A stretch of 64,000 nt of DNA from B1SED10-225 sp964501415. Lineage in GTDB: Bacteria > Bacillota_I > Bacilli_A > Izemoplasmatales > Izemoplasmataceae. The notes under the pieces are model-generated. The model was not told the origin of the DNA. It saw nothing but the letters and a program-made list of their open reading frames with translations, and made no database searches. Positions 25,622 to 34,206 of this stretch are shown in pieces (the first letter of the stretch is position 1; every line of letters starts with the position of its first letter). The stretch spans positions 62,001 to 126,000 of the forward strand of contig CAZCSL010000002.1 of NCBI GenBank assembly GCA_964501415.1, given 5' to 3'. The position numbers and the translations under genes were made by a program.

Positions 25622-25825
25622 AATAATCTCCCTGAACGTATATTTTATGTAATTTTATATAATCGCAATAATTAGGGTTACTTTTAATAACCTAACATGC
25701 CAAATAAATAACAAAGCTGTTATTCAGCTAACCGAGACCGATTATAAATGAGCGCTTAAAAAATACAGCTGATTAATTATAGCAAAGCTCGAGGTGTTTT
25801 ACAATGCCTTTTATAAAGCGACTTT

Positions 25826-27238
25826 TTAACACTTTTTGCCTGTGGGTTTTGCGTTAAACTTTAGGATAAACGCTAGGGAAATGATAAACAAAATAATGAT
25901 TATAATTAACGTCATCACACTATACATCGTGGATATGGGGGCGAATCCCACCAATAATAAGATCGGAAACCCAAACAAAATAGCGGTACTAGAACCCAAA
26001 ACCAAATCATTAATGGCTGGAGTTTTGAAATCCGGGTCGACTTCACGAATCAACACAACCCCTGTAGAAACGGTACCGCTCAACATCCCAAACATACCCA
26101 TAGTCGCTGGGATGGGGTATTTTGGATAGATACGCTGAACGATCCATTTTACATAAAATAACGTCGCGGTACCCACCACAAAAACTAAAATGAAAAATGG
26201 AACCCACAAGTCACGCAAATCTTCTATTCTTATAGCGGTAATCGCCGCCACAATCATAAAATCAAAGATGAAACCGGCCACTCGGTTCAACATAAAGTTG
26301 TTGGGATACTGACGGGTCATCAGACCAGTCTTTTTTAAACCGATAAAGATACGCTTGAATACCAAAGCAAATAACATACCGAAAATAAAGTTAAACCCAA
26401 TAATTAAAGGTTTAATGGTATCGATACCAAACGCCCCTAAAATGCCTGTATCTAACAAACGAGCAGACCCAAAAATAAAGCCAAACGTAAACATATATAC
26501 CAAAAATACCAAAGCGATTTGAATCGTAAACTTATCGATAGCCTCGGCCACCGGAATCTCATTAGGCGTATCGATTTCTTGTTGGGTTATCAGCGTTCGT
26601 TTTTCCTTTAGACGTTTTGGCAGTAATTGTTTTTTGTTTAAATAATTCAAGTAAAAAACACCAACCGTAGAAGCCCAAATAAAACCGAATGAAGCGATCG
26701 CCAACCCAAAGGTAGAACCCCCTACAAACCCATAAGTGTTTTCATACAGGGTTCCAATATTCGAGGCTTGGCCAGGACCCTGTCCAAAGCCCATCGGCAA
26801 AAGCATTCCCGCCGCAGAGAAAAGATTGGGAAAAATCGTAAAAGCCATAAACAGCGTTAAACTAAGTCCAATCATCCCTTGTAAAATATAGGTAGAGACG
26901 ATCAAAAGGCCGCTGAATATACTTCTTTTTTTAACATCATCATCATGGATTTTTTGTTGCAGCTTTAAGCCTAGGGCAATAAAACCTAGGGCAATGCTAT
27001 GGTAGATTAGAATCCTTAAAAAATCATTACTTGCTTGATAAGTTGTCTCAGAGACCAATCTAATAAAGAGTGTTTCTTTTAAGATGAGTCCGAGAAAACC
27101 CGCTATAACGGCGGTAGGCAACAATGATTTTCTTAAAAAGGGCACTTTTCTTCTTAAAATATTGGCACTCAAAAGCAGTATGCTAAGCGCCCCCAAATGT
27201 AGTACGCTATGCCACACAAAGAGTTCAGAATAATCCAT
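25826..27238 (-). CDS. GltS-like sodium/glutamate symporter family transporter
   Basis: Multi-pass membrane protein of 470 residues with about a dozen hydrophobic segments in two halves. N-terminal LRRKVPFLRKSLLPTAVIAGFLGLILK and the glycine-rich loop PMGFGQGPGQASNIG resemble GltS family transporters; the solute is not proven. ATG 27238 has GGAGGTG 5-7 bases upstream; TTG 27241 is an alternative. It overlaps the stop of the acyltransferase gene. Its last codons (NAKPTGKK) form the right copy of the 25-bp repeat, so its 3' end is probably an integration target. Confidence 0.8.
   Translation of the reverse strand: MDYSELFVWHSVLHLGALSILLLSANILRRKVPFLRKSLLPTAVIAGFLGLILKETLFIRLVSETTYQASNDFLRILIYHSIALGFIALGLKLQQKIHDDDVKKRSIFSGLLIVSTYILQGMIGLSLTLFMAFTIFPNLFSAAGMLLPMGFGQGPGQASNIGTLYENTYGFVGGSTFGLAIASFGFIWASTVGVFYLNYLNKKQLLPKRLKEKRTLITQQEIDTPNEIPVAEAIDKFTIQIALVFLVYMFTFGFIFGSARLLDTGILGAFGIDTIKPLIIGFNFIFGMLFALVFKRIFIGLKKTGLMTRQYPNNFMLNRVAGFIFDFMIVAAITAIRIEDLRDLWVPFFILVFVVGTATLFYVKWIVQRIYPKYPIPATMGMFGMLSGTVSTGVVLIREVDPDFKTPAINDLVLGSSTAILFGFPILLLVGFAPISTMYSVMTLIIIIILFIISLAFILKFNAKPTGKKC
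25831..25855. repeat. Right copy of the 25-bp direct repeat (candidate attR, 3' end of a gene)
   Basis: Exact repeat of 22905-22929, in the same orientation. It covers the last eight sense codons of the GltS-like gene apart from the final bases before the stop. In the left copy the same frame would read KKS then stop, so either junction would restore a complete gene. Confidence 0.9.
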
Positions 27239-28440
27239 CAAGACACCTCCGTTTTAGTTAAATACTGAACAACAAGCGCATATTTAAGCGCATTTCTTTT
27301 AGGATCAGCCAAGGCATAATAAGTCACGTTTTGGCGATGATTGTGAATGATTAGTTTGTTTTTTTGTTGAACCGCGACGTTAAGCTCTTTAAGCGGCCAT
27401 GTAACAATCTCTTTTTCTGCAAATGTCAATGTGATATGCGTTTGATACAGAGAAAGTTTGGCTTGGCCAAGAAACTTTTTCTGACGGTTAGGAATGTTTT
27501 CATAGATGCGTTCGCCATCATTCTCAAATAGCGGTTTTGAATCATCGGGCTTCAGTTGTTTTATGTGGTTTTTAAGACTTTTGATTTGAGCGTCTAACCA
27601 ATCGGTTGTTTTTGAAAAATAATTAATCTTTTCTTGAAGTGGCTCAAAAAACCCTTTTTCGGTAAACCGCAAATGAAGATCACAAGCTTGGCATTTAACC
27701 TCATCATCAGATGAAAACAAGGTATTATAACGTTGACAGTTCGGACAATAAAAGTATGTACTTTCCAAATCTTCTGCAATTCGTTTACCTCGGTAAGAAA
27801 CATCGCTTTGTTCTTGGTTCTTTATTTGATCAACAAAGAGCCTATTAATAATATAATCATAGATTTCATCGGTACTTAAATCCTTGTATGCTTCATAAGG
27901 CCACACTTCTTTAACATAGCCTTTTAACTTCCCTTTTCTAGAATATCTAGCCCAACGAGGTTTAGACAAATAAGTTCCTTCAAAACGATAAAAAAGGACC
28001 GGAATCTTCAGTAGTTTCACCAATTTGGCTGTAGATTTGGGAATCGACATCGTACGGCCGCTAAACGTTGAGTTACCTTCTGGAAACACACCAATAGAAC
28101 CACCATTTTTGACGATACTTTTAATATCCCTGATGGTCGCTAAATCAGATCGATATTTCGTTTTCGGAATGGGTGCAGCTAAAAACTTAATAAAAAATGA
28201 CCAATATTTAATAGAAAAAATCATGTCGGAGGCCACATAGTGAATCGGATGTCTAAAACTACAAGACATTAAAATAGGATCGATGGCCATCGCATGATTT
28301 CCAAAAACAAGAAAAGGCGGTTTTGCCTCATCTTTTGCTTTGTATAGCTTCAACTTAGCATTATATTTTAGCTTAAAAAATATTTTAAAAAAGGGGCGTA
28401 AAACAAATAAAACCAATCGGTGTCTAAAACGTGTTTTCAT
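27238..28440 (-). CDS. PlsC-like acyltransferase with C-terminal zinc ribbon
   Basis: Residues 1 to about 220 are a 1-acylglycerol-3-phosphate acyltransferase-like domain with the catalytic H49-x4-D54 (GNHAMAID) and the FPEGN motif. The remaining 180 residues are unusual for PlsC: a four-cysteine zinc ribbon (CPNC, 16 residues, CQAC) near 240-262, then a region ending in beta-strands (ITLTFAEKEIVTWPLKELNVAV) of unknown role. GAGG precedes ATG 28440 by 8 bases. It is co-translated with the GltS-like gene. A membrane phospholipid synthesis role is likely but the exact substrate is not. Confidence 0.8.
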   Translation of the reverse strand: MKTRFRHRLVLFVLRPFFKIFFKLKYNAKLKLYKAKDEAKPPFLVFGNHAMAIDPILMSCSFRHPIHYVASDMIFSIKYWSFFIKFLAAPIPKTKYRSDLATIRDIKSIVKNGGSIGVFPEGNSTFSGRTMSIPKSTAKLVKLLKIPVLFYRFEGTYLSKPRWARYSRKGKLKGYVKEVWPYEAYKDLSTDEIYDYIINRLFVDQIKNQEQSDVSYRGKRIAEDLESTYFYCPNCQRYNTLFSSDDEVKCQACDLHLRFTEKGFFEPLQEKINYFSKTTDWLDAQIKSLKNHIKQLKPDDSKPLFENDGERIYENIPNRQKKFLGQAKLSLYQTHITLTFAEKEIVTWPLKELNVAVQQKNKLIIHNHRQNVTYYALADPKRNALKYALVVQYLTKTEVS

Positions 28441-28574
28441 CCTTTTGCCTCACTTTTATGAACGTTAACGCTTTGATGTCGTATGTTTAAAATCCCCTTC
28501 TATTTTAGAACATACTAAAGCGCTTGCAGCTGCTTTTTATTATAACAACAATAAGGCATATACACAATAAGGAT

Positions 28575-29642
28575 TTAAGTTGGTGAATAGTTGAACCAGT
28601 TTTTGGTTCGGTTGGCAAAAGCAACCAACATCAGCATAACAGGTACCTCAACGATAATGCCTACGGTTGTAGCAAGGGCGACAGGCGAGGTGGCACCAAA
28701 CAAGGCAATCGCAACTGCCACGGCGAGTTCGAAAAAATTGGAGGCACCAATCATGCCTGCAGGCGCAGCCACATCGTGTGAAAGTCTTAGTTTTTTGGCC
28801 GCAATATATGCAACCGCAAAAATAAAGAACGTTTGGATAATTAGTGGTATGCCAATCAAAACGATATGTAAAGGATTATTCATTATTACCTCAGCTTGGA
28901 AAGCAAAGATAAGTATGAGCGTCAGTAAAAGACCCACAACGGTAACGTGTTTAAATTTAGGAAGAAAGCGCTCATTGAAAAACGATTCACCTTTATCCTT
29001 GATGACTTTGGTTCTGGTGAATGAACCGGCCGTTAAAGGAATAACCACAAATAAAACCACAGAGATAAACAAGGTATCCCATGGCAATGGAATGCCAATC
29101 GTATCAAGCACACCCGTAAAACTGATTAGCAAAGCTACAATTGGGGTAAACAAAAGCAGTAAAATCACATTATTGGTGGCAACTTGAACAACGGTATAAG
29201 CGGGATTGCCTTTGGTCAAATGGCTCCAAACAAACACCATAGCGGTACAAGGAGCTGCGCCTAAGATTACGGCTCCCGCAAGATATTGTCTACCTAAATC
29301 GGTCTCAATAAAAGGGCTGAACACGATAAAAAAGAAAAATGCAGCAATTAAAAACATGGTGAAAGGTTTGATTAGCCAGTTTACAATCCAAGTTAAATAT
29401 AAACCTTTGGGACTGTTTTTAACGTTTTTTAAGCTAGTCAAGTCGACTTTGAGCATCATTGGATAAATCATCAACCAAATGAGTATCGCTATGGGAATAG
29501 AAATTTCCGCATAAGTAAAGCGGTCTAAAAACGTAGGAACAGCGGATAAAAATCTGCCAATCAGCACACCGATAGCCATGCAAATAAGAACCCAAACCGT
29601 TAAATATTTTTCAAAAAGGCTTATACCTGTATCTTTTTTCAC
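28575..29642 (-). CDS. acr3: ACR3 family arsenite efflux permease
   Basis: Membrane exporter of arsenite, 355 residues with about ten hydrophobic segments and the family motif GAAPCTAMVFVWS containing the essential cysteine. The start is GTG 29642 behind AAGGAG, overlapping the arsC stop as GTGA. It is the last gene of arsR-arsC-acr3: ArsC reduces arsenate to arsenite, which this protein expels. Confidence 0.94.
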   Translation of the reverse strand: MKKDTGISLFEKYLTVWVLICMAIGVLIGRFLSAVPTFLDRFTYAEISIPIAILIWLMIYPMMLKVDLTSLKNVKNSPKGLYLTWIVNWLIKPFTMFLIAAFFFFIVFSPFIETDLGRQYLAGAVILGAAPCTAMVFVWSHLTKGNPAYTVVQVATNNVILLLLFTPIVALLISFTGVLDTIGIPLPWDTLFISVVLFVVIPLTAGSFTRTKVIKDKGESFFNERFLPKFKHVTVVGLLLTLILIFAFQAEVIMNNPLHIVLIGIPLIIQTFFIFAVAYIAAKKLRLSHDVAAPAGMIGASNFFELAVAVAIALFGATSPVALATTVGIIVEVPVMLMLVAFANRTKNWFNYSPT

Positions 29643-30043
29643 AGTAATTCTCCTTCATCAATACGCTTAATCAATGACTCTACTTTGTTTTTAATAATGT
29701 CACGGGTTTTACGAAATTCATCGATGGGTTTACCTGATGGATCATCAATTCCCCAATCTTCCCGATGTTTAGTTGGAACATAAGGACATTCGACGCCACA
29801 CCCCATGGTAATCAACACATCCAATGTATCGGGGATATCTTTTAACAGTTTAGGGTAATGCGCATCCATATTAATGCCCGCTTCTTCCATTACCTTAACC
29901 GCAAGCGGCTTAACTTCCGGATAGTCCTCGGTTCCTGCAGAATAGATTTCAAAACGTTTATCAAACAACGCCTTTGCCCAAGCTTCAGCCATCTGACTAC
30001 GACAGCTATTATGGATACATACAAATGCTATGCGAATGTTCAT
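29639..30043 (-). CDS. arsC: Arsenate reductase, thioredoxin-linked low-molecular-weight phosphatase type
   Basis: Reduces arsenate to arsenite using an intramolecular cysteine cascade. The 134 residues contain the P-loop CIHNSCRSQMAEA (nucleophilic Cys near 9), and the two relay cysteines in TMGCGVECPYVP. It ends with KNKVESLIKRI. AAGGAGG precedes ATG 30043, and the start overlaps the arsR stop. The standard glutaredoxin-type ArsC fold is not used. Confidence 0.95.
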   Translation of the reverse strand: MNIRIAFVCIHNSCRSQMAEAWAKALFDKRFEIYSAGTEDYPEVKPLAVKVMEEAGINMDAHYPKLLKDIPDTLDVLITMGCGVECPYVPTKHREDWGIDDPSGKPIDEFRKTRDIIKNKVESLIKRIDEGELL

Positions 30044-30381
30044 ACTTTGTCCTCCTTAGGTTTACAAATACTTTTTTCGAATTTTTCGAGCTTTGCCATT
30101 TGGAATTTATAATAGTCTGTATTGATCAAGTATTGACATAACTGCTTGTGTTCAAGTAACGCCTCGTGGCTCATTTTATAGTGAGTCCATTGATGTTCTT
30201 TGCGGATTGAAAGTAAATCCAAGTCTCTAAACATCATCAAATGTTTAGAGACATTAGCTTGTTTCAACGCTAAAAAACGTTCCACATCACACACACAGTA
30301 CTCATCATGCATAAACATCATAAACATGGCTAAACGGTTTTTATCTGACAAAAGTTTAAATATCGTTGGGGTTTTGTCCAT
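30040..30381 (-). CDS. arsR: ArsR family arsenic-responsive repressor
   Basis: A 113-residue winged-helix repressor. Cysteines in EYCVCDVE at the start of the recognition region match the ArsR As(III) site (CVCD), and the DNA-binding helix reads LKQANVSKHLMMFRDLDLL. It is first in the operon arsR-arsC-acr3, so it should repress its own promoter until arsenite binds. GGGAGG precedes ATG 30381. Confidence 0.94.
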   Translation of the reverse strand: MDKTPTIFKLLSDKNRLAMFMMFMHDEYCVCDVERFLALKQANVSKHLMMFRDLDLLSIRKEHQWTHYKMSHEALLEHKQLCQYLINTDYYKFQMAKLEKFEKSICKPKEDKV

Positions 30382-30394
30382 GGTAACCTCCCTT

Positions 30395-30414
30395 ATATTA
30401 CTATTTGGTAATAT
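30395..30414. promoter_or_regulatory. Candidate ArsR operator
   Basis: ATATTAC, six bases, GTAATAT: a perfect 7-bp inverted repeat 14 bases upstream of arsR and overlapping the AT-rich -10 region. This is the usual place and form of an ArsR binding site. Confidence 0.65.
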
Positions 30415-30532
30415 ATATAAAGCATAACATTATTAATCGCTTGTTTCAATGGCTTTTACATTTCTTTACAAAACCTTAAATTTATGAAAATGTAGGTGTA
30501 AAATTCGTGTTTTATATCATACATACGCTCAC

Positions 30533-30568
30533 AAAAAAACCACCACCGACATGTATCGGAGGTGGTTA
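30533..30568 (-). terminator. Intrinsic terminator of gap
   Basis: On the minus strand ACCACCTCCGA pairs with TCGGTGGTGGT around loop TACATG, followed by seven T residues. Confidence 0.92.
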
Positions 30569-30604
30569 TAGTATTGATTAAACATGTTGTTTAGAATAAC
30601 TAGT

Positions 30605-31615
30605 TCAAATTTGTGAAGCTAAAATTTTCATCGTGCGAACCATTTGAACTACATAGCTCATTTCGTTATCATACCAAGCTAAGACCTTAACCATTTGCTT
30701 TCCATCAACATCGATGACTTTCGTCATTTGGGCATCAAATAATGAGCCATATGAAATGCCGATGCTGTCGCTAGAAACGATTGGGTCTTCTGTATAACCT
30801 AAAGTCTCATCCGCAGCTGATTTAACCGCTTCATTAATTTGTTCTTTGGTTACGTTTTTCTCAAGTTCAACCACCAAGTCTACCGCAGAACCTGTCACTA
30901 CCGGTACTCGAAGGGCAAAACCATCAAGTTTGCCGTTTAAGTGCGGTAATACTTTGCCAACTGCTGCGGCTGCACCGGTTGAGGTTGGTACGATATTAGC
31001 GGCTGCAGCACGACCACGACGCGCGTGAATACCTTTAGGATGTGGTACGTCTAAGGTTGATTGGTCGTTCGTGTAAGCATGTGCTGTCGTCATAAAGCCT
31101 TTTTTAACGCCAAAGTGGTCATCTAAGACTTTAACCACAGGCGCTAAACAGTTTGTGGTACAAGAAGCTCCACTAACAATCTCTTCGCTGCCGTCTAAAT
31201 CATCGTGGTTAACGCCATATACGATTGTCTTAACATCGCCTTTGGCTGGGGCAGAAATCATAACTTTTTTAGCGCCAGCTTTAATGTGTTTTTCAGCCTT
31301 GTCTTTAGAGGTGAAAATACCCGTACATTCTAAGACCACATCGACACTCAAGTCTCCCCAAGGTAAATCTTCTGGGTCTTTTTGTGCAAACACTTTAACT
31401 TTTTTACCCTCTACAATGATACCATCTTCATCAAATGAAATGTCATTGTCCTTATAGCGACCTTGTGCCGTGTCATATTTAAGTAAATATGCTAAACTTT
31501 CGGAATCGGTAAGATCGTTTAAGGCAACGATTTCAAATTCAGGATTGTCAAACATATAGCGAAACGCTAATCTCCCAATCCTTCCAAAACCATTAATTGC
31601 TACTTTTACTGACAT
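30605..31615 (-). CDS. gap: Glyceraldehyde-3-phosphate dehydrogenase
   Basis: Glycolytic enzyme forming 1,3-bisphosphoglycerate with NAD+. The 336 residues contain the nucleotide-binding start VKVAINGFGRIGRLAFR, the active-site SGASCTTNCLAPV (Cys near 152), HAYTNDQSTLDVPH and the C-terminal WYDNEMSYVVQMVR. Strong AGGAGG site and near-consensus promoter (31655-31683) suggest high expression. Monocistronic, with a strong terminator. Confidence 0.98.
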   Translation of the reverse strand: MSVKVAINGFGRIGRLAFRYMFDNPEFEIVALNDLTDSESLAYLLKYDTAQGRYKDNDISFDEDGIIVEGKKVKVFAQKDPEDLPWGDLSVDVVLECTGIFTSKDKAEKHIKAGAKKVMISAPAKGDVKTIVYGVNHDDLDGSEEIVSGASCTTNCLAPVVKVLDDHFGVKKGFMTTAHAYTNDQSTLDVPHPKGIHARRGRAAAANIVPTSTGAAAAVGKVLPHLNGKLDGFALRVPVVTGSAVDLVVELEKNVTKEQINEAVKSAADETLGYTEDPIVSSDSIGISYGSLFDAQMTKVIDVDGKQMVKVLAWYDNEMSYVVQMVRTMKILASQI

Positions 31616-31654
31616 AAAATATGCCTCCTAATTCGTATTTTTTCTTTCAAATTA

Positions 31655-31683
31655 ATTATAACGAAAGAAAACCTATAATACAA
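31655..31683 (-). promoter_or_regulatory. Promoter of gap
   Basis: On the minus strand -35 TTGTAT (31683-31678) and -10 TATAAT (31660-31655) with a 17-bp spacer, about 40 bases before the gap start. Confidence 0.8.
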
Positions 31684-31719
31684 GTATATGACCACCCTTA
31701 AAAACGTTTTCAAATCAAC

Positions 31720-31752
31720 CTAAAAAAAGAAACGCCTAATGAGACGCTTCTT
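31720..31752 (-). terminator. Intrinsic terminator of spx
   Basis: On the minus strand AGAAGCG pairs with CGTTTCT (one G-U) across the stop region, followed by a long T run. Confidence 0.7.
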
Positions 31753-32206
31753 TTGAATCCTTTTGTTTTAACTCTTCGAAATATTTCTCCAGTGCATGTA
31801 AGTAATCACAGTCTTCACCTTTATCACATGTTGTACACATAATGATTTCTCTTAAGCGCTTAGGTATGAAGGTTCTAATTTCATCTTCATTATAGCCGAC
31901 TTGCATTTTATTATCTTCGATAATAATTGGTCTTCTCAACACACTTGGATTTTCAATGATGAAATCGGTCAATTCACTTAAAGTCATATCTTCAATGTCA
32001 AGGTTATGATCTTGAAATACTTTAGAACGCGTTGAAATAATATCTTCAAAACCTTCTTCGGTATTCTTTAACATCATCATAATATCGTCTTTGGTTAATT
32101 TAACGTTAAAAATGTTTTTCTCACGATAGTTAATGCGATGTTCTTCAAACCATTTCTTGGCCTTACGGCACGAAGAACAACTAGGGGTAGTATACATTTG
32201 AATCAT
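31736..32206 (-). CDS. spx: Spx/ArsC family redox regulator
   Basis: RNA polymerase alpha-subunit-binding regulator of the thiol stress response. The 156 residues have the thioredoxin-like ArsC fold with the redox switch CSSC (about 9-12) and the conserved VLRRPIIIED region. The C-terminus has extra cysteines (MCTTCDKGEDCD), unlike typical Spx, which could add metal or redox sensing. ATG 32206 is chosen for its spacing from AAGGAGG. An ArsC-like reductase role is an alternative, but Spx-type CxxC favours the regulator. Confidence 0.85.
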   Translation of the reverse strand: MIQMYTTPSCSSCRKAKKWFEEHRINYREKNIFNVKLTKDDIMMMLKNTEEGFEDIISTRSKVFQDHNLDIEDMTLSELTDFIIENPSVLRRPIIIEDNKMQVGYNEDEIRTFIPKRLREIIMCTTCDKGEDCDYLHALEKYFEELKQKDSKEASH

Positions 32207-32396
32207 ATCAACCATCCTCCTTCAACGGGTGTTTACAAGTCACTGTTTAGTATAACACTATTAAATCTTTTAACAACCGTATAATATCATAATTTATAAT
32301 TCTTTTAAATAATTTTATGGATTTTTTTCAATGAAAGGGTTTTATTTTTTTAGCTTTATCCAAGGCAATCTTCTCGCTTAAGCGTTTCAGTGTGTT

Positions 32397-32402
32397 ATAA
32401 TG
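32397..32402 (+). promoter_or_regulatory. -10 box of pepF
   Basis: TATAAT preceded by TGT, an extended -10, 34 bases before the pepF start. No convincing -35. Confidence 0.55.
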
Positions 32403-32435
32403 ACTGTGTATGTCTGAAAAAATAGGAGGATTCAC

Positions 32436-34196
32436 ATGGAATGGAATTTGAAACATTTATATGAAAACCTTGATTCTTGGAAAGAGGAATACGAGGTTGT
32501 AGAACAAATCATAGCTGAACTGCCTAAGTATCAAGGTAAACTAGACGATTTTGACACCTTTAAAGACTATTATAAAACGCAGCGAGATTTAGCGGTGAAG
32601 CTTCATAAACTTTATCAATACGCTTCTTTAAAAAGCGACTTAAACAAAAAAAATGTCGAAAATGCAGCACGGGTTCAAAAAATGGCCAATCTGTTAAATG
32701 TATACTCGCAAAATACGGCTTTTGAACGCCCCGAGATTCTTTCGCTGGGCAAAGAGAAGGTCTTTGAATATCTCAACCGGGATGAAAGTCTTAAAGAATA
32801 CCAATTCCCACTAGAGAAATTATTCCATCAAAGCGAACATATTTTAGATGAAGAAAAAGAAGGGTTGCTCGCCAATTATAGACAACTATCAGCACAGGGA
32901 AGCGAATTACACAGCGCCCTAAGTACCGCCGATAGCGAAGCTAAAAGCGTAACGCTTAAAAACGGTGAGACAATCAAAGTAACACAAGGCAATTTCAGAA
33001 GTCACCTGGCCGATTTAAAAGACAAGGATGATCGTGAAACGGTCTTTAAAGCTGTGTTTGATCATTATGCTCAGCACAAACATACGTTTGCGGAAATCTA
33101 TAACACCATATTACAGGCTGATTTAGCCCATATGCGCAGCCGTAAATACGATAGTTCTTTAGAAAGCTTTTTGCATGGCAATAAGATTGACCCTGTGGTT
33201 TATCATAATCTTATCGATGTCGCTAAGAATACGACCGATTTGTTGAAACGGTATTATAAAATCCGTAAAGATTATCTTAACCTCGATGAACATAGAACGT
33301 TTGACCGTTTTATGCCCTTGGCTCAATCGTCTTCAAAGTTTTCTTATGATGAGGCAAAAGATTTGTTCTTTAAGTCGATTGATCATCTAGATGAAGATTT
33401 CAAAGACAAGGCTTATGATGCCTTAAAAGAAGGGTATGTCGATGTTTATGAACAAGATGGTAAACGCACGGGCGCTTATTCATCAAGCGCATTAAATGAA
33501 CATCCCTTTATCTTATTGAATTATGATGATACCTTGGGTGATGTCTTTACCGTAGCTCATGAGGCTGGTCATTCGATGCATTCTTTATTCGCTAAAGAAC
33601 ATCAACCCGTCGCTACGCAAAACTATACGATATTCGTGGCTGAAATCGCCTCGACATTCAATGAACATTTGTTGCTTGATTACTTCATCAAAAACAATAA
33701 AGGGACTAAAGAAGACAAAATACAGTTGCTACAACAATCAATTGACGATATCGCAGCGACGTTCTATCGTCAGACCTTATTCGCCGCTTATGAGTTAAAA
33801 GCCCATGAACTTGCAGAAAAGGGGGAGCCAATCACACACGAAGTTTTAAGTAATATCATGAAAGATCTCTACTTGTCTTTTTATGATATAGATATTGCTA
33901 AAGAACCTGGTAAATCCTATGTTTGGGCTTATATACCTCATATGTTCTTTGCGCCGTTTTATGTCTACCAGTATGCCACGAGTTTTGCCGCTAGTTTAAA
34001 GCTATATGAACTGGTTAAAGAAGACCCGGCTAACATCGAAAAACACATGACCCTCTTAAAAGCAGGCGGCGATGATTTCCCCATGGCCCAAGTTGAGCGT
34101 GCTGGACTGGATCTAAAAGATAAAACGGTATTTGAGTCCGTCTCAAAAAGACTTGAAACATTGTTAGATGAATTAGAACTTGCACTAAAAGCCTAA
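32436..34196 (+). CDS. pepF: Oligoendopeptidase F (M3 metallopeptidase)
   Basis: Cytoplasmic zinc peptidase that degrades short peptides. The 586 residues start directly in the helical M3B domain (LKHLYENLDSWKEEYEVVEQ) and carry the HExxH active site in TVAHEAGHSMHSLF (about 372-376) with a downstream Glu in FVAEIASTFNEHLL. AGGAGG precedes the ATG. Monocistronic, followed by the trpS T-box leader. Confidence 0.96.
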   Translation: MEWNLKHLYENLDSWKEEYEVVEQIIAELPKYQGKLDDFDTFKDYYKTQRDLAVKLHKLYQYASLKSDLNKKNVENAARVQKMANLLNVYSQNTAFERPEILSLGKEKVFEYLNRDESLKEYQFPLEKLFHQSEHILDEEKEGLLANYRQLSAQGSELHSALSTADSEAKSVTLKNGETIKVTQGNFRSHLADLKDKDDRETVFKAVFDHYAQHKHTFAEIYNTILQADLAHMRSRKYDSSLESFLHGNKIDPVVYHNLIDVAKNTTDLLKRYYKIRKDYLNLDEHRTFDRFMPLAQSSSKFSYDEAKDLFFKSIDHLDEDFKDKAYDALKEGYVDVYEQDGKRTGAYSSSALNEHPFILLNYDDTLGDVFTVAHEAGHSMHSLFAKEHQPVATQNYTIFVAEIASTFNEHLLLDYFIKNNKGTKEDKIQLLQQSIDDIAATFYRQTLFAAYELKAHELAEKGEPITHEVLSNIMKDLYLSFYDIDIAKEPGKSYVWAYIPHMFFAPFYVYQYATSFAASLKLYELVKEDPANIEKHMTLLKAGGDDFPMAQVERAGLDLKDKTVFESVSKRLETLLDELELALKA

Positions 34197-34206
34197 ATCG
34201 TATAAA

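Larger units (their letters stand above)
22930..25830. mobile_element. Accessory segment bounded by 25-bp direct repeats (candidate integrated element)
   Basis: About 2.9 kb of markedly AT-rich DNA between two exact 25-bp repeats, the right one being the 3' end of a gene. This is the arrangement left by site-specific integration into a gene's 3' end with restoration of the gene. Cargo: an orphan plus-strand gene (23288-23719) and minus-strand membrane-protein ORFs (23886-25621) with an internal frameshift. No integrase, transposase or replication gene is visible, so it would be non-autonomous, a remnant, or a product of another recombination event. The 22930-23287 stretch (with 22874-22929, over 300 bases without a gene) shows only short inverted repeats and a promoter. 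Confidence 0.55.

Noticed and set aside
22952..25725. 9-bp inverted pair GCTGAATAA / TTATTCAGC near the two ends of the island
   Set aside because: Too short in AT-rich DNA, and not at the exact ends, so not taken as transposon terminal repeats.
28591..29187. 198-codon plus-strand open frame antisense to acr3
   Set aside because: It lies wholly opposite a well-supported membrane protein gene; hydrophobic minus-strand codons produce such shadow frames. No ribosome binding site or family motif.
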